Below are positions 50,066 through 59,191 of a DNA stretch of 64,000 nt, in pieces. Each line of letters begins with the position of its first letter. Position 1 is the stretch's first letter. The position numbers and the translations under genes were made by a program. The DNA comes from JANQTF01 sp036835375 (lineage in GTDB: Bacteria > Bacteroidota > Bacteroidia > J057), in assembly GCA_036835375.1 (NCBI GenBank), contig DAITMB010000001.1:62001-126000 (forward strand). The letters are read 5' to 3'. Below the pieces are notes generated by a model. The model had not been told where the DNA came from. It worked only from the letters and a program-made list of their open reading frames with translations, and ran no database searches.

Positions 50066-50096
50066 TTTTGGATGGTTTTTGTACCTTGGCAGCAAG

Positions 50097-53000
50097 ATGA
50101 GACAGGTTCTCCACGCCTACAAGCTACGCCTCACCAACCTCAGCCAGGGAAACCGTTCCCTCAAGCTCGCTCGGCTCTCGGTCAGGCGAGACATTGACTT
50201 GCGAGATTTGGCATTCCTCGACGGAAAATCAGCCGAAGCCCTGCTATCTGCCGTGATTGCCGGCAAAGAGGTTCCTTTGATTCGCCAACTCGATCCTCGC
50301 CACGAAGCCACCAATCTCGTGGATCGAAAGTTGAACAACATCTTTCGATCAGTCGAGATGCTCTTGGCCGAATCCGGGACCTACGATCTCCACCTGGGCT
50401 ATCCATTTGTGGAAGGAAAGTTCGTTGACGGCACTCCTGTGCGCTGCCCCTTGGTCCTCTTTCCCGTGCGATTAGAAAGGGACTTCTACGGAAGGCCTCG
50501 CTGGCGACTCAGCATGTTGCCCGATCCAGTGACCATCAACCCCACTTTTTTTCTTGCCTATGAGCAGTATCAAGGGGGACGATTTCCGCCAGAATTTTGG
50601 GAAGAAGAGATCAGTCCCTCTACCGATTGGCGGGCATGGGTGCAAGCGCTTTATGAAAAAATCAAAGAGATGGAGCTCTCGGTCAATTTCAACTCAGCGC
50701 TTTTTGATCTCAAACTCGAATCTTTTCCGGATCTGACAAAAGATGCCATCGATCGGCTCAAAGTGGGTGTGCTCACCCTCCGACCACAAGCCGTGTTGGG
50801 GGTATTTCCGCAGTCGGATTCCACTCTGTTGCAGGATTATGAGGAAATCGAAAAAAACATTGCTGATTTTCCGCTAGAGACCTATTTCGGCGAAGCACCC
50901 GAAGCCTTGGTACCTGAGAAACCTATTAAAGAAGAAGATCGGTATTTTGCTTTGCCAGTTGACGCCTCTCAAGAGGAAGTCCTGCTCTTGGCAAAGCGGG
51001 GCATTTCGATGGTCATGCACGGCCCACCCGGCACAGGAAAGTCTCAAGTCATCGTGAACTTGGTCACCGATGCCCTCGCACATGGGAAACGGGTGTTGGT
51101 GGTGTCCTCCAAGCGTGCGGCATTGGATGTAGTCTTCAAGCGGCTAGATGGATTGGAGCTGAGCCGCTTCGCGATGCTGGTTCATGATCACCGTCATGAT
51201 CGGCAAGAGATCTATGCCAAGCTCCTCCGGCAAATTGAGGACATTGAATCTTTCCAGGCTGAATTCCGGGATCTCACCCGCACCGTTGCCGACCACGATT
51301 ATCGCGTCACGTCTCGCCTGATCGATGTCCAGACTCACGCGTTGGAGAGCTTGGTCCATGCCCTACAAGATCGCAGCAAAGTAGGAATCAGCCCACATGA
51401 GCTATATCTTGTTTCCTCACCCTCTCGACCATTTATCAACTTGCGGGAACCAGCCTTGCGCCTTTCACAAGATCGGCTCATCCTGCTTTTGGAAAAGCTT
51501 CGGGCGATTCGGGAATACCGAGAGTTTTTTCAGGAGGACTATCCCTGGAAGCATCGGCTGTCCTTTCGGCATCACAACCAAGCGGATCGGCAGCGACTGG
51601 CTCAACAGCTTTCCAGTTTGCCCCAGCAAGTCAAGGAGCTGAAAGTAGAATACGAGGAATTAACTGATAGTCTGGGCCAACGACTCTTGGACCCAGAATT
51701 GAATCGTCAACGGACAGAACAGTTTCAAAACATTGATCGCCTGAGTCGGCAAGCCTCTGTCCGTGCAGACCTGGAAGCACTTCAGCTGGATGGATATGAC
51801 GCCTCGGCAGTAAAAAAACAGCTGGTTCGGTGCGCCCGACTCGTCGAACGCTTGCGTAAGCGAAAAGTGCTGACCGATGAAGATTGGGGCAAATACGAAG
51901 ACTTAGCCCGCCACCTCAAAAGCTGGGACACCTACCGAACTCAATCTACCAAGTGGATGCGCCTGTCATTTTTGCAGGCGCGCTGGTATTTACATCGATT
52001 GATTCTCAACAAGGCACTAACGCCCAGCTTTGCGACCATTGAGCAAATCAAGCGAGACTTTCGCCATGTTCAAGCGCTTCAGCGGGAGTACGTTTCTTTC
52101 CATCAGCGTGCGTTTCTTGGCGACTTTCCCTTGCTCGACACACAAGAGGAGAAAGAGCGATGGATCGAAGAAAAAGGGAAAAATCTGGCCCTTTGGGCTG
52201 AAATGAGAGATCTCGCCTACTTTCCGCGTATTCGGCCCAAAATAGATGGGGGAACATGGGACGAAAGATCTTGGCAAGAAAGCATGTCCATGATTCAAGC
52301 TTTAGATGCGTTTACAAACCGACTTCAAGCTGCCCATCAAGACTGGCGGCTCTGGCTCCATCCTCAGCAGATGAATAAGCTAGATGCCATGATGGAAGGA
52401 AAGATGGATTTGGAAGCCGAAATAGCTCAATGGAGTGAGACTTTCCGTCAAGATTTCTTTGACCTGCACTCGCTGGACACGACCCTTGCGGGGTTGGACC
52501 CGACGGAAAGGTCAGTGCTGGATCTCGTTGAAAAGGAGCTTGCCAGTGATATGCCAGCGGCTGCTTTTCAAGACTTGATCAGTAACTCCGTGTATCTCCA
52601 TTGGCTGGAGGCGTTGGAAGAAGCTCATCCAGTGCTACGTGAGGTGAGTGGCCGTGGATGGATTCGAAGCTTGGAAGATTATCAAAAAAAATACCAGGAC
52701 AGGCAGCCCGTGATTGCCTCTCTGGTCTCGCGACAACTCAAAGAGAGGATCGTCTCAAGCTTGGAATACAATCGTCTCAAAAATCGGGTCACGTATCGCG
52801 ACATTCAGCACCAGGTAAAAAAGAAGCGAAATCGCTGGCCGATACGCAAGCTCATCGCAGAAACATGGAACACAGGGCTGCAACGACTTGCTCCCTGCTG
52901 GCTTGCCTCTCCAGAATCTGCCGCAGCGATGCTCCCCATGCAGGCAGGGCTTTTCGACCTGGTTATCTTCGATGAAGCGTCCCAGTGCTTTGTCGAGCGC

Positions 53001-54227
53001 TCTCTCCCCGTGATGCTGCGGGGCAAGCAAGTGATCATTGCAGGCGACGATCGACAACTTCCTCCTTCGGATTTGTATCGGGTGAGGTATGAAGACGATC
53101 CGGATGGGGAGCAAGAGCAAATAGCGCTTGAGGTGGTGAGTGTGTTGGACCTGGCGAGGCAGACCTTGAGAGAAAAACGGCTCACCTGGCACTACAGGTC
53201 GGAGTCAGAAGCTTTGATCCGATTTTCCAACCATCGATTTTATGAAGGCTCTCTCCAAATGATTCCATCGGCCCGGCTGGAACCGCTTCATCAACCCGCC
53301 ATCGTGTGGGAGCAAGTCGCGGGAAAATGGCAGGATCAGTCGAATGAAATCGAAGCTAGGAAAGTCATTGAGCTGATCATGCAGCTATCCGTCAGGGCGG
53401 ACCACCCCAGCATAGGCGTTGTGACCTTCAATTTTCGTCAACAAGAATTGATCTTGGACCTACTAGACCGACAGTTGGAAACCCTCGGCCAGACGCAGGA
53501 TCCTGGCCATCAGGCATTGAGAGAGCTTCAGTATCGCGTGTCGGGGGAAGAGCATCAAGGCTTGTTTGTTAAAAACATTGAAAATGTGCAAGGCGACGAG
53601 CGGGATGTGATCATCTTTTCGGTCGGATATGCCAGGAACGATCAAGGAAAGCTTCAGACCCGGTTTGGGCTTCTGAATCAAGCCGGAGGTGAAAATCGCT
53701 TGAATGTGGCAGTGACACGGGCGCGCTGGCAAGTATTTGTGGTGAGCAGTTTTTTGCCGGAAGAACTGGAGGTGGACAATACCCGACATGAAGGCCCCAA
53801 AGCGTTGAAATCCTATTTGCGTTATGCGCGGGATCTCTCCCAAGGTCTGGCTCCTGTGGAAGAGATCAGGTCCAGCGACACATTCAGCAAGGCTGATTTT
53901 CCTATCGCAGCGTGGTTAAAGGAGCGATTAGCTCAAGAAGGCTACGAAGTGTACAGCGGCTTGGGAGACACGGGCTATCAGCTGGACCTTGCCGTGAAGC
54001 GACCTAGTAGCGAAGCATATTTACTCGGGATCGAATGCGAAGGCCCTCGCTATTTTCGGGGAATCTCAGCGAAGGAGCGCGACCTCTATCGCCCTCAGAT
54101 GCTAGTGCAGAGAAATTGGACCGTCATCCGGGTGTGGGCCCGAAACGTGTGGCACGACCCGGAGAAAGAGTGGGAGCGCGTGAAGCGATCGTTGCGAGAG
54201 GAGGAGGATCGCCTCAGCACTTTGTAG
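50097..54227 (+). CDS. DUF4011-like SF1 helicase with C-terminal nuclease-like domain
   Basis: A protein of 1376 residues. The N-terminus (RLTNLSQGNRSLKLARL, then LVLFPVRLERD) resembles DUF4011 helicases. SF1 helicase core: Walker A GPPGTGKS at 309-316, Walker B-type VIFDEASQC around 957-964, GDDRQLPP at 983-990, and late motif NVAVTRAR near 1203, preceded by NIENVQGDERDVIIFSVGY. A long helical insertion of about 400 residues separates the two halves. The C-terminus (about 1260-1376: LKERLAQEGYEVYSG, LLGIECEGPRYF, VIRVWARNVWHD) resembles the restriction-fold MTES_1575/Vsr-like domain. Its core E-C-D-G triplet reads E-C-E-G here (Glu1313-Gly1316). The ATG at 50097 is chosen over one 18 bp upstream. 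Possible DNA repair or defence protein. Confidence 0.8.
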   Translation: MRQVLHAYKLRLTNLSQGNRSLKLARLSVRRDIDLRDLAFLDGKSAEALLSAVIAGKEVPLIRQLDPRHEATNLVDRKLNNIFRSVEMLLAESGTYDLHLGYPFVEGKFVDGTPVRCPLVLFPVRLERDFYGRPRWRLSMLPDPVTINPTFFLAYEQYQGGRFPPEFWEEEISPSTDWRAWVQALYEKIKEMELSVNFNSALFDLKLESFPDLTKDAIDRLKVGVLTLRPQAVLGVFPQSDSTLLQDYEEIEKNIADFPLETYFGEAPEALVPEKPIKEEDRYFALPVDASQEEVLLLAKRGISMVMHGPPGTGKSQVIVNLVTDALAHGKRVLVVSSKRAALDVVFKRLDGLELSRFAMLVHDHRHDRQEIYAKLLRQIEDIESFQAEFRDLTRTVADHDYRVTSRLIDVQTHALESLVHALQDRSKVGISPHELYLVSSPSRPFINLREPALRLSQDRLILLLEKLRAIREYREFFQEDYPWKHRLSFRHHNQADRQRLAQQLSSLPQQVKELKVEYEELTDSLGQRLLDPELNRQRTEQFQNIDRLSRQASVRADLEALQLDGYDASAVKKQLVRCARLVERLRKRKVLTDEDWGKYEDLARHLKSWDTYRTQSTKWMRLSFLQARWYLHRLILNKALTPSFATIEQIKRDFRHVQALQREYVSFHQRAFLGDFPLLDTQEEKERWIEEKGKNLALWAEMRDLAYFPRIRPKIDGGTWDERSWQESMSMIQALDAFTNRLQAAHQDWRLWLHPQQMNKLDAMMEGKMDLEAEIAQWSETFRQDFFDLHSLDTTLAGLDPTERSVLDLVEKELASDMPAAAFQDLISNSVYLHWLEALEEAHPVLREVSGRGWIRSLEDYQKKYQDRQPVIASLVSRQLKERIVSSLEYNRLKNRVTYRDIQHQVKKKRNRWPIRKLIAETWNTGLQRLAPCWLASPESAAAMLPMQAGLFDLVIFDEASQCFVERSLPVMLRGKQVIIAGDDRQLPPSDLYRVRYEDDPDGEQEQIALEVVSVLDLARQTLREKRLTWHYRSESEALIRFSNHRFYEGSLQMIPSARLEPLHQPAIVWEQVAGKWQDQSNEIEARKVIELIMQLSVRADHPSIGVVTFNFRQQELILDLLDRQLETLGQTQDPGHQALRELQYRVSGEEHQGLFVKNIENVQGDERDVIIFSVGYARNDQGKLQTRFGLLNQAGGENRLNVAVTRARWQVFVVSSFLPEELEVDNTRHEGPKALKSYLRYARDLSQGLAPVEEIRSSDTFSKADFPIAAWLKERLAQEGYEVYSGLGDTGYQLDLAVKRPSSEAYLLGIECEGPRYFRGISAKERDLYRPQMLVQRNWTVIRVWARNVWHDPEKEWERVKRSLREEEDRLSTL

Positions 54228-54436
54228 CGTAGGAGCGCGAGCAGTGAGAAGCAGAACAGGAGGCGCTGTTACGACGGAGTGAAGAAAGAAGATTTTTCAG
54301 TAATAAATCCTCAGGGTTTACTACCAACTCCCACAAAACATTCGAGAAACTCCTTCAAAGATTTGGCAAAACCGAGAGGATCAAGACGAACTCTCCATTG
54401 TAATCTCAGATGATTGACACGTAACCCCTCATTCTT

Positions 54437-55210
54437 ATGATTGAAGTTCAGCACCTGGTCAAGACATTTGACCTCAGTAAAAAACAGCGTCAAGAGCTAG
54501 GAACCACCGAAACCAAGGTCAAGGCGGTGGACGATGTGAGTTTTACCTGTAAGCCAGGGAGAATTTATTCTTTGCTCGGCCCCAACGGTGCCGGGAAAAC
54601 TACCGCGCTGCGTATGATCGCCACCATCCTCAAACCCAGCAGCGGGAGCATCAAAGTCGCTGGATATGACGTGACGTCTCACCCGCAAGAAGTGCGGGCC
54701 AGTATTGGCTTTTTGACAGGCAGCACCGGGCTATACCAACGCTTGACTGCCGAAGAGACGATACGATATTTCGGGGACTTATACAGGTTGGATTCCGTGA
54801 CCTTTCAGCGCCGAAAGGATGAATTGTTTACTCTGCTCGGAATCCATGAGTTTGCCAACAAAAAAGTAGGGCAACTCTCTACCGGAATGAAGCAAAAGGT
54901 GTCGATCGCGCGCACCATGATTCACGATCCAGAAGTGGTGGTATTTGACGAACCTACTTCCGGCCTTGATGTGATCACCGCAGAAAACATCATCAAGCTG
55001 ATTCGGGATTGTAAAAACCGTGGCAAAACGGTCATTTTTTCTTCTCACATCATGAGCGAAGTGGACCTGCTTTGCGACGACCTCGCCATCATTCACAAAG
55101 GAAGGATCCACTACACCGGGACGATGGACGAGTTTCGGCAGACCTACAGCGATTACACCCTTACCGAGGCATTCATTCGCGTCGTAGAGCAGCCCGCAGC
55201 GGTGTTTTAA
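54437..55210 (+). CDS. natA: ABC transporter ATP-binding protein, NatA-like
   Basis: A 257-residue ATPase. Walker A GPNGAGKT at 48-55, Q-loop region around FLTGSTGLY, signature LSTGMKQK at 147-154, Walker B VVVFDEPTSGLD ending at 178, then a switch histidine in SSHIMSEVD. The sequence is close to NatA of the sodium-exporting NatAB system, but with extra N-terminal residues in KTFDLSKKQRQELGTTETKVK. The permease gene follows after 70 bp. The upstream 209 bp (54228-54436) show no gene that I accept. A drug or ion exporter is equally possible. Confidence 0.9.
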   Translation: MIEVQHLVKTFDLSKKQRQELGTTETKVKAVDDVSFTCKPGRIYSLLGPNGAGKTTALRMIATILKPSSGSIKVAGYDVTSHPQEVRASIGFLTGSTGLYQRLTAEETIRYFGDLYRLDSVTFQRRKDELFTLLGIHEFANKKVGQLSTGMKQKVSIARTMIHDPEVVVFDEPTSGLDVITAENIIKLIRDCKNRGKTVIFSSHIMSEVDLLCDDLAIIHKGRIHYTGTMDEFRQTYSDYTLTEAFIRVVEQPAAVF

Positions 55211-55280
55211 GCTGGCATCATCAATTTGGTCAGGTTGTTAGCCCATTCCTTTTAAACACAGACACATAACCTTCATCGAT

Positions 55281-56474
55281 ATGTCTCCCATTTTTACCAT
55301 CATCAAAAAAGAGTTTCTGGAAACCCTGCGAGATCAACGGACCTTGATCACGATGATCGTGCTCCCGCTGGTGTTGTTTCCAGTCATCTTTGGCATTTCG
55401 TTCACGGTCACGAAGACCATTGCAGAGAAAGCGAGCACCAAAGAGCTAAAAGTAGGCCTCATTGCAGAGCCGGGACAAGCAGTGGATCTCCTTTCAGCCA
55501 TTGAGGGAGCGCCCAACATTCGCTTGATCCGCGACATCGCATTGGAGGATACGGCGACCTTGATTCGCGAGGACAGCTTAGATTTGATTTTGCGCATTCC
55601 TAGTGACTTTGATCCGTCATTAGCCCGAATGGAGTCAGGAACCCTCATGATTTATCACCTCGGCACCGAAGAGGACAAACTGCGAGAGAGACTGGAGGCT
55701 CCAATTTTGGCCTACGAACAAATGATTCTTGCTCAGCGCCTCCAGTCATTGGAGATATCAGGATCGACCATTGATCCTATCAATTTGGACACAGGCCACG
55801 ATCTATCTACCACCCAAGAGAAAATCGGGAAGCTGGCAGGAGGATTTCTCCCTTATATTTTTGTTCTGTTTAGCTTCATGGGCTGCATGTATCCAGCGAT
55901 TGATTTATTCACTGGCGAAAAGGAGCGCGGCACCATGGAAACGCTCTTTACCCTGCCAGTCAATCGTATCCAAATCCTCACCGGGAAATTGGTCGTGGTG
56001 GCGACCTCTGGATTGATCTCTGCCCTCATTGGGATCGGGGGATTGCTGCTAAGCCTGAAATTTCTCGACATTCCGCCAGTGTTGATGGAGCCACTGCTTG
56101 ACATGGCGAAGCCGATCACGATTGTGATGCTGGTGCTCATGATTTTGCCACTGTCGGTCTTCTTTGCTGGAATATTGGTCCCAGTTACGATCTATGCCAA
56201 GACATTTAAAGAAGCACAAAGCCTTCTTACCCCGCTCAACATCGCAGTGATCGTGCCGGCAGTGATTGGCTTAATGCCAGGTATCGAGTTCAACATTGGG
56301 ACAGCCCTTATCCCCATTGTGAACGTGGCGCTGGCTTCGAAAGAAATGTTAGCCGGAACGATCAACTATGGGTTGCTCGCCGTGGTCTTCACGTCTCTGG
56401 TGCTGCTTGCGAGCATCTCTGTGGCGGTGAGCGTGAAGATGTTTGGCAAAGAAAGCAACATCATGCGGGTCTGA
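55281..56474 (+). CDS. natB: ABC transporter permease, NatB-like
   Basis: A 397-residue ABC-2-type permease. The N-terminal span (about 20-45, with IIKKEFLETLRDQRTLITMIV just before it) leads into a periplasmic domain (about 45-190) that begins KTIAEKAS and ends near the next span at YIFVLFSFMGCMYPAIDLF. GEKERGTMETLFTLPVNR is the coupling-helix motif of NatB/ABC-2 permeases. About five more spans follow. It pairs with NatA-like upstream to form a probable cation or drug exporter. The PspA gene follows in the same direction but has its own promoter 89 bp downstream. Confidence 0.9.
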   Translation: MSPIFTIIKKEFLETLRDQRTLITMIVLPLVLFPVIFGISFTVTKTIAEKASTKELKVGLIAEPGQAVDLLSAIEGAPNIRLIRDIALEDTATLIREDSLDLILRIPSDFDPSLARMESGTLMIYHLGTEEDKLRERLEAPILAYEQMILAQRLQSLEISGSTIDPINLDTGHDLSTTQEKIGKLAGGFLPYIFVLFSFMGCMYPAIDLFTGEKERGTMETLFTLPVNRIQILTGKLVVVATSGLISALIGIGGLLLSLKFLDIPPVLMEPLLDMAKPITIVMLVLMILPLSVFFAGILVPVTIYAKTFKEAQSLLTPLNIAVIVPAVIGLMPGIEFNIGTALIPIVNVALASKEMLAGTINYGLLAVVFTSLVLLASISVAVSVKMFGKESNIMRV

Positions 56475-56482
56475 AGCTGAGC

Positions 56483-56534
56483 TTGGCGGGTGCATCATAG
56501 GACGATTTTCAAGTTCTTTTGACGTACCCGCCAA
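56483..56534. other. 9-bp inverted repeat between natB and pspA
   Basis: TTGGCGGGT (56483-56491) and ACCCGCCAA (56526-56534) are perfect complements separated by 34 nt. No U-run follows, and the loop is long. It could be a weak 3' end structure for natB or an operator near pspA; chance is also possible. Confidence 0.35.
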
Positions 56535-56562
56535 CAGATTAACAATTCTTACTGGTTTTTCG

Positions 56563-56570
56563 TAAGTTTG
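56563..56570 (+). promoter_or_regulatory. -7 element TAAGTTTG of pspA
   Basis: Exact TAnnTTTG match, 41 bp before the pspA ATG at 56612. No clean TTG at the -33 distance. It suggests that pspA has its own promoter besides read-through from natB. Confidence 0.5.
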
Positions 56571-56611
56571 GTCCAACAGCAATATTTCGCGGTTATAACC
56601 CTTTTTTGACC

Positions 56612-57334
56612 ATGTGGAAGCGATTTGTACGCGCAATGAAATCAATCTTCGGGGGCCTGATCAGTTCCATTGAAGATCCGAAGCTCATCCTGGAACAAAA
56701 TATCAGGGAGCTCAATGATCAGATCCCCAAGATGAACGAAAGTATTGCCACGGTGAAAGCCAACGTGATGCTCCTCGAAAAAGAAATGGGGAAATACAAA
56801 GTGGAGTATGCAGATCTCGTTCGCAAGATGAAGGCTGCTATTTCTGCCGGGCGCGACGACATCGCTCAAAACTATGCCTTGAGGCTGGAATCAGTCAAGT
56901 CTCACATGCTCCAGACCAAGGAGCAGTTTGAGTCCGCTAAAAAGGCCTATGAGAAATCGCTCGAAGTGAAGAAGGTCTTCATGAAGCAGCGAGAAAAGAA
57001 GATCGCCGAAGCCAAGGATGCCCTTCGAGCTCACGAGCGCGCAAAGTGGCAATCTAAGATCGCTGATACGATGGAGTCCTTCGAGGTAGCTGGCATCGAC
57101 GCGACTCACCAAGAGATGCTTGACCGGGTCAATGAGCAGACAGCCAAGAACGAAGCTCGCATGGAAATGGCGCTCGATTCTGTGGACACCGATACTTTCA
57201 AAATCGAGGAAGAAGCTGAACAACTCCGCGCTGCTGAATTAGTTAAGCAATTCAAAGTGGAATTGGGCATCGATTCTCAAGATGATCCCTTCAAAGATCT
57301 TGACTTGGACACGCTCAGCAAAGAAAAAGAGTAA
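56612..57334 (+). CDS. pspA: PspA/IM30 family protein
   Basis: A 240-residue ESCRT-III-like membrane-binding protein that repairs or stabilises the inner membrane. The N-terminal amphipathic helix (MWKRFVRAMKSIFGGLISSI) precedes IEDPKLILEQNIRELNDQI, the canonical PspA start. Helices run through the coiled coil (about 25-150), and helix 5 and beyond carry the HERAKWQSKIADTMESF and DRVNEQTAKNEARMEMALD stretches. The tail is acidic. The ATG at 56612 is used rather than a TTG 6 bp upstream. The following gene begins 5 bp after the stop and resembles its C-terminal half. The upstream NatAB-type exporter is on the same strand and may share stress control. Confidence 0.92.
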   Translation: MWKRFVRAMKSIFGGLISSIEDPKLILEQNIRELNDQIPKMNESIATVKANVMLLEKEMGKYKVEYADLVRKMKAAISAGRDDIAQNYALRLESVKSHMLQTKEQFESAKKAYEKSLEVKKVFMKQREKKIAEAKDALRAHERAKWQSKIADTMESFEVAGIDATHQEMLDRVNEQTAKNEARMEMALDSVDTDTFKIEEEAEQLRAAELVKQFKVELGIDSQDDPFKDLDLDTLSKEKE

Positions 57335-57339
57335 AGGCC

Positions 57340-57795
57340 ATGACTGGGGAAGAAAAACGGCAGCAACTCAAGGAGCAGTATAAGCGCGACTTGATGCTCA
57401 GAAAAGAGTTTCTGGAAAAAGCCAAAGAGCTACAGCGGTCTCATAAGTTGGGCAAGGCCATCACCGAGATTACTTCCTCCCTCAATATGGAGGAGACAGA
57501 CGTTTGGATCGAGCATCTCAATCGCGAATCGGCAATCACCGAAGCCAAGATGGAGATGAGCATGGAAGGAATTGACAATACATCTGAGCAGCTTCTGAAA
57601 GCGCAAGCCATGGAAGCCGAGCAACAAAAGTTTTCTGCCGAAATGCTCGTCCGCCAGATGAAAAAGGAAATGGGACTGATCGAAGAAGAACCGGAGCCGA
57701 CCCTTCCAGTAGAATCTACACCTGCCTCCGAAGCCGACACCACCGACAAACCAGATACTCCCACACTACCCCGTAGAAGGTTGGGAGACTTTTGA
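57340..57795 (+). CDS. Half-PspA-like protein (lacks membrane-binding N-terminus)
   Basis: A 151-residue helical protein. From about residue 25 to 112 it aligns with the C-terminal half of PspA next door. NRESAITEAKMEMSMEGID matches the NEQTAKNEARMEMALDSVD stretch of PspA (8 identities in a 28-residue block, most others conservative), and LVRQMKKEMG matches LVKQFKVELG. KAKELQRSHKLGK parallels AKDALRAHERAK of PspA. The N-terminal amphipathic helix and the first coiled-coil helix are missing, so it should not bind membrane by itself. A disordered Pro/Glu/Thr-rich tail follows (about 113-151). The start is 5 bp behind the pspA stop: same operon. It may cap or regulate PspA polymers; that is inference. 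Confidence 0.7.
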   Translation: MTGEEKRQQLKEQYKRDLMLRKEFLEKAKELQRSHKLGKAITEITSSLNMEETDVWIEHLNRESAITEAKMEMSMEGIDNTSEQLLKAQAMEAEQQKFSAEMLVRQMKKEMGLIEEEPEPTLPVESTPASEADTTDKPDTPTLPRRRLGDF

Positions 57796-57814
57796 CGAAA
57801 GTCTTCGCTTACTG

Positions 57815-57848
57815 AAGCCCTTGATGTGTCATACATCAAGGGCTTTCT
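57815..57848 (+). terminator. Terminator after the half-PspA gene
   Basis: AAGCCCTTGATGT / ACATCAAGGGCTT, a perfect 13-bp stem with loop GTCAT, followed by TCTTC. It closes the pspA unit. Confidence 0.85.
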
Positions 57849-57877
57849 TCGTTAGGACCTACAGATACTGTTCGCTC

Positions 57878-59155
57878 ATGAAATCGATTGGATTGTTTTT
57901 GCTCCTCGTCGCAAGCATCGGCTTGCAGGCCCAGCAGCCCCGAATTGCTACCAGCATTCTTGGAACGCCGCAACAGATAGAATTTTTGCCCTTCGCAGAT
58001 CACCTGACGATGGTGTTTGTTCACTCCAATGCGGCAGAAATCATTACACTCGATCTGCAATATCAGCCTGTGTCGGAGCGTGTGGTGACAGATTTGGGTT
58101 TGGCTTCTGGAGCGCACTATTTGGGAATATCGGAAGACCGCGCGGGCTGGCACTTGTATTTTCATAGCCGGGGCGATTTGGTCGCGACCTTTGTACCGCG
58201 TGCAGGAGAGGCAAGTATCTCCCGAATCGAGGGATATGGGAATGCCAATTTTTCAGGGTCATTTACATTTAATGGTACCATGCACCTCCTTCGCATGTCG
58301 GTGTGGGACAATGAGTTGCGCCTAGTAAAGTTTAGGGAGGGACGGCAAGTGTTTTCGGAGACGTTTCCGATCACTACGCCCGACTTCGTGTCGCGTGCCA
58401 ACGGGAGCTTTCACAAAATAACAGGTGAGCCGACAGAACTGGCCGATAGCTACCATCCCGCGAAATGGTACCGATTTGGAGACCGACTGGTATTTACCCT
58501 GGATGGCGAAGGCGTTACGGAGGTTGTGGAAATCGATTTGCTCAGTTCCGTGGTTCATGAGCGTCGGTATGACTGGGTGTCTCCTGCTGCGGGATCTCGG
58601 GGAAATAGTCTTTGCTTAGGGTCTTATTTGGCGCATTGTGCTTGGAATGAGCGGGAGCTAGAAATTGAGTTGCGCGACATGCGCTCCCAGGAAACCATGC
58701 TGGCCTACCATCTAGATTCTCACGGAGGGCTACAAGAGGTGGTGGCCGCAAAAGGATGGACCACCTTGCGCCATGAGGCTATCATAGATGAGAGCGGTGG
58801 AATCAGGCAGCATGTGTCTGATCCCGCGCTGTGGTTTGAGTCCCTAGCCTCCCGAGAGTTCGCTGCAGTATCATTTCGACCAGTCGAAGGAGGCACCTGG
58901 GTATTGGATGCGGGAGGCGTGCGTTCCGAAGGGCAGCGCGGCATCACAGGGATGGTGATTGAGCAGCGGCATCACAACACATTTGTCACCCTTAGCCTCA
59001 AGCTTCCCTCTTCGGACCAAAATGAATTGGAGCCATTGGCTTTTTCTTCTCTTCGGGTAGGGGGCATTGCCCGAAGCTTTCGTTGGCAAGATCAGCGTGT
59101 TCAGATGCTACGCAGCCATGATGGGATGCTAACATTTACCCTTGCTTCGCCTTAA
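57878..59155 (+). CDS. Secreted protein of unknown function
   Basis: A 425-residue exported protein (MKSIGLFLLLVASIGLQAQQ as signal). The mature part is beta-rich with recurring aromatic-hydrophobic strands, for example LTMVFVHSNAAEIITLDLQYQ, WHLYFHSRGDLVATFV and RLVKFREGRQVFSETF. That resembles a beta-propeller or repeated sandwich, but no family is recognised. No T9SS C-terminal signal is visible at the end (SFRWQDQRVQMLRSHDGML). The ATG at 57878 is chosen because it starts the signal peptide; the frame is open to 57821 within the terminator. It is convergent with the next gene. Confidence 0.6.
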   Translation: MKSIGLFLLLVASIGLQAQQPRIATSILGTPQQIEFLPFADHLTMVFVHSNAAEIITLDLQYQPVSERVVTDLGLASGAHYLGISEDRAGWHLYFHSRGDLVATFVPRAGEASISRIEGYGNANFSGSFTFNGTMHLLRMSVWDNELRLVKFREGRQVFSETFPITTPDFVSRANGSFHKITGEPTELADSYHPAKWYRFGDRLVFTLDGEGVTEVVEIDLLSSVVHERRYDWVSPAAGSRGNSLCLGSYLAHCAWNERELEIELRDMRSQETMLAYHLDSHGGLQEVVAAKGWTTLRHEAIIDESGGIRQHVSDPALWFESLASREFAAVSFRPVEGGTWVLDAGGVRSEGQRGITGMVIEQRHHNTFVTLSLKLPSSDQNELEPLAFSSLRVGGIARSFRWQDQRVQMLRSHDGMLTFTLASP

Positions 59156-59191
59156 TTGGGCCACATAGAGGCATCAGTTCGAGCACGCAAC

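Noticed and set aside
50079..50096. Upstream ATG of the helicase gene
   Set aside because: It would add only six residues and lies within a possible promoter (TACCTTGG); the ATG at 50097 fits better.
54311..54493. 60-codon minus-strand frame between the helicase and natA genes
   Set aside because: It overlaps the natA start by 57 bp and shows no conserved feature; probably chance.
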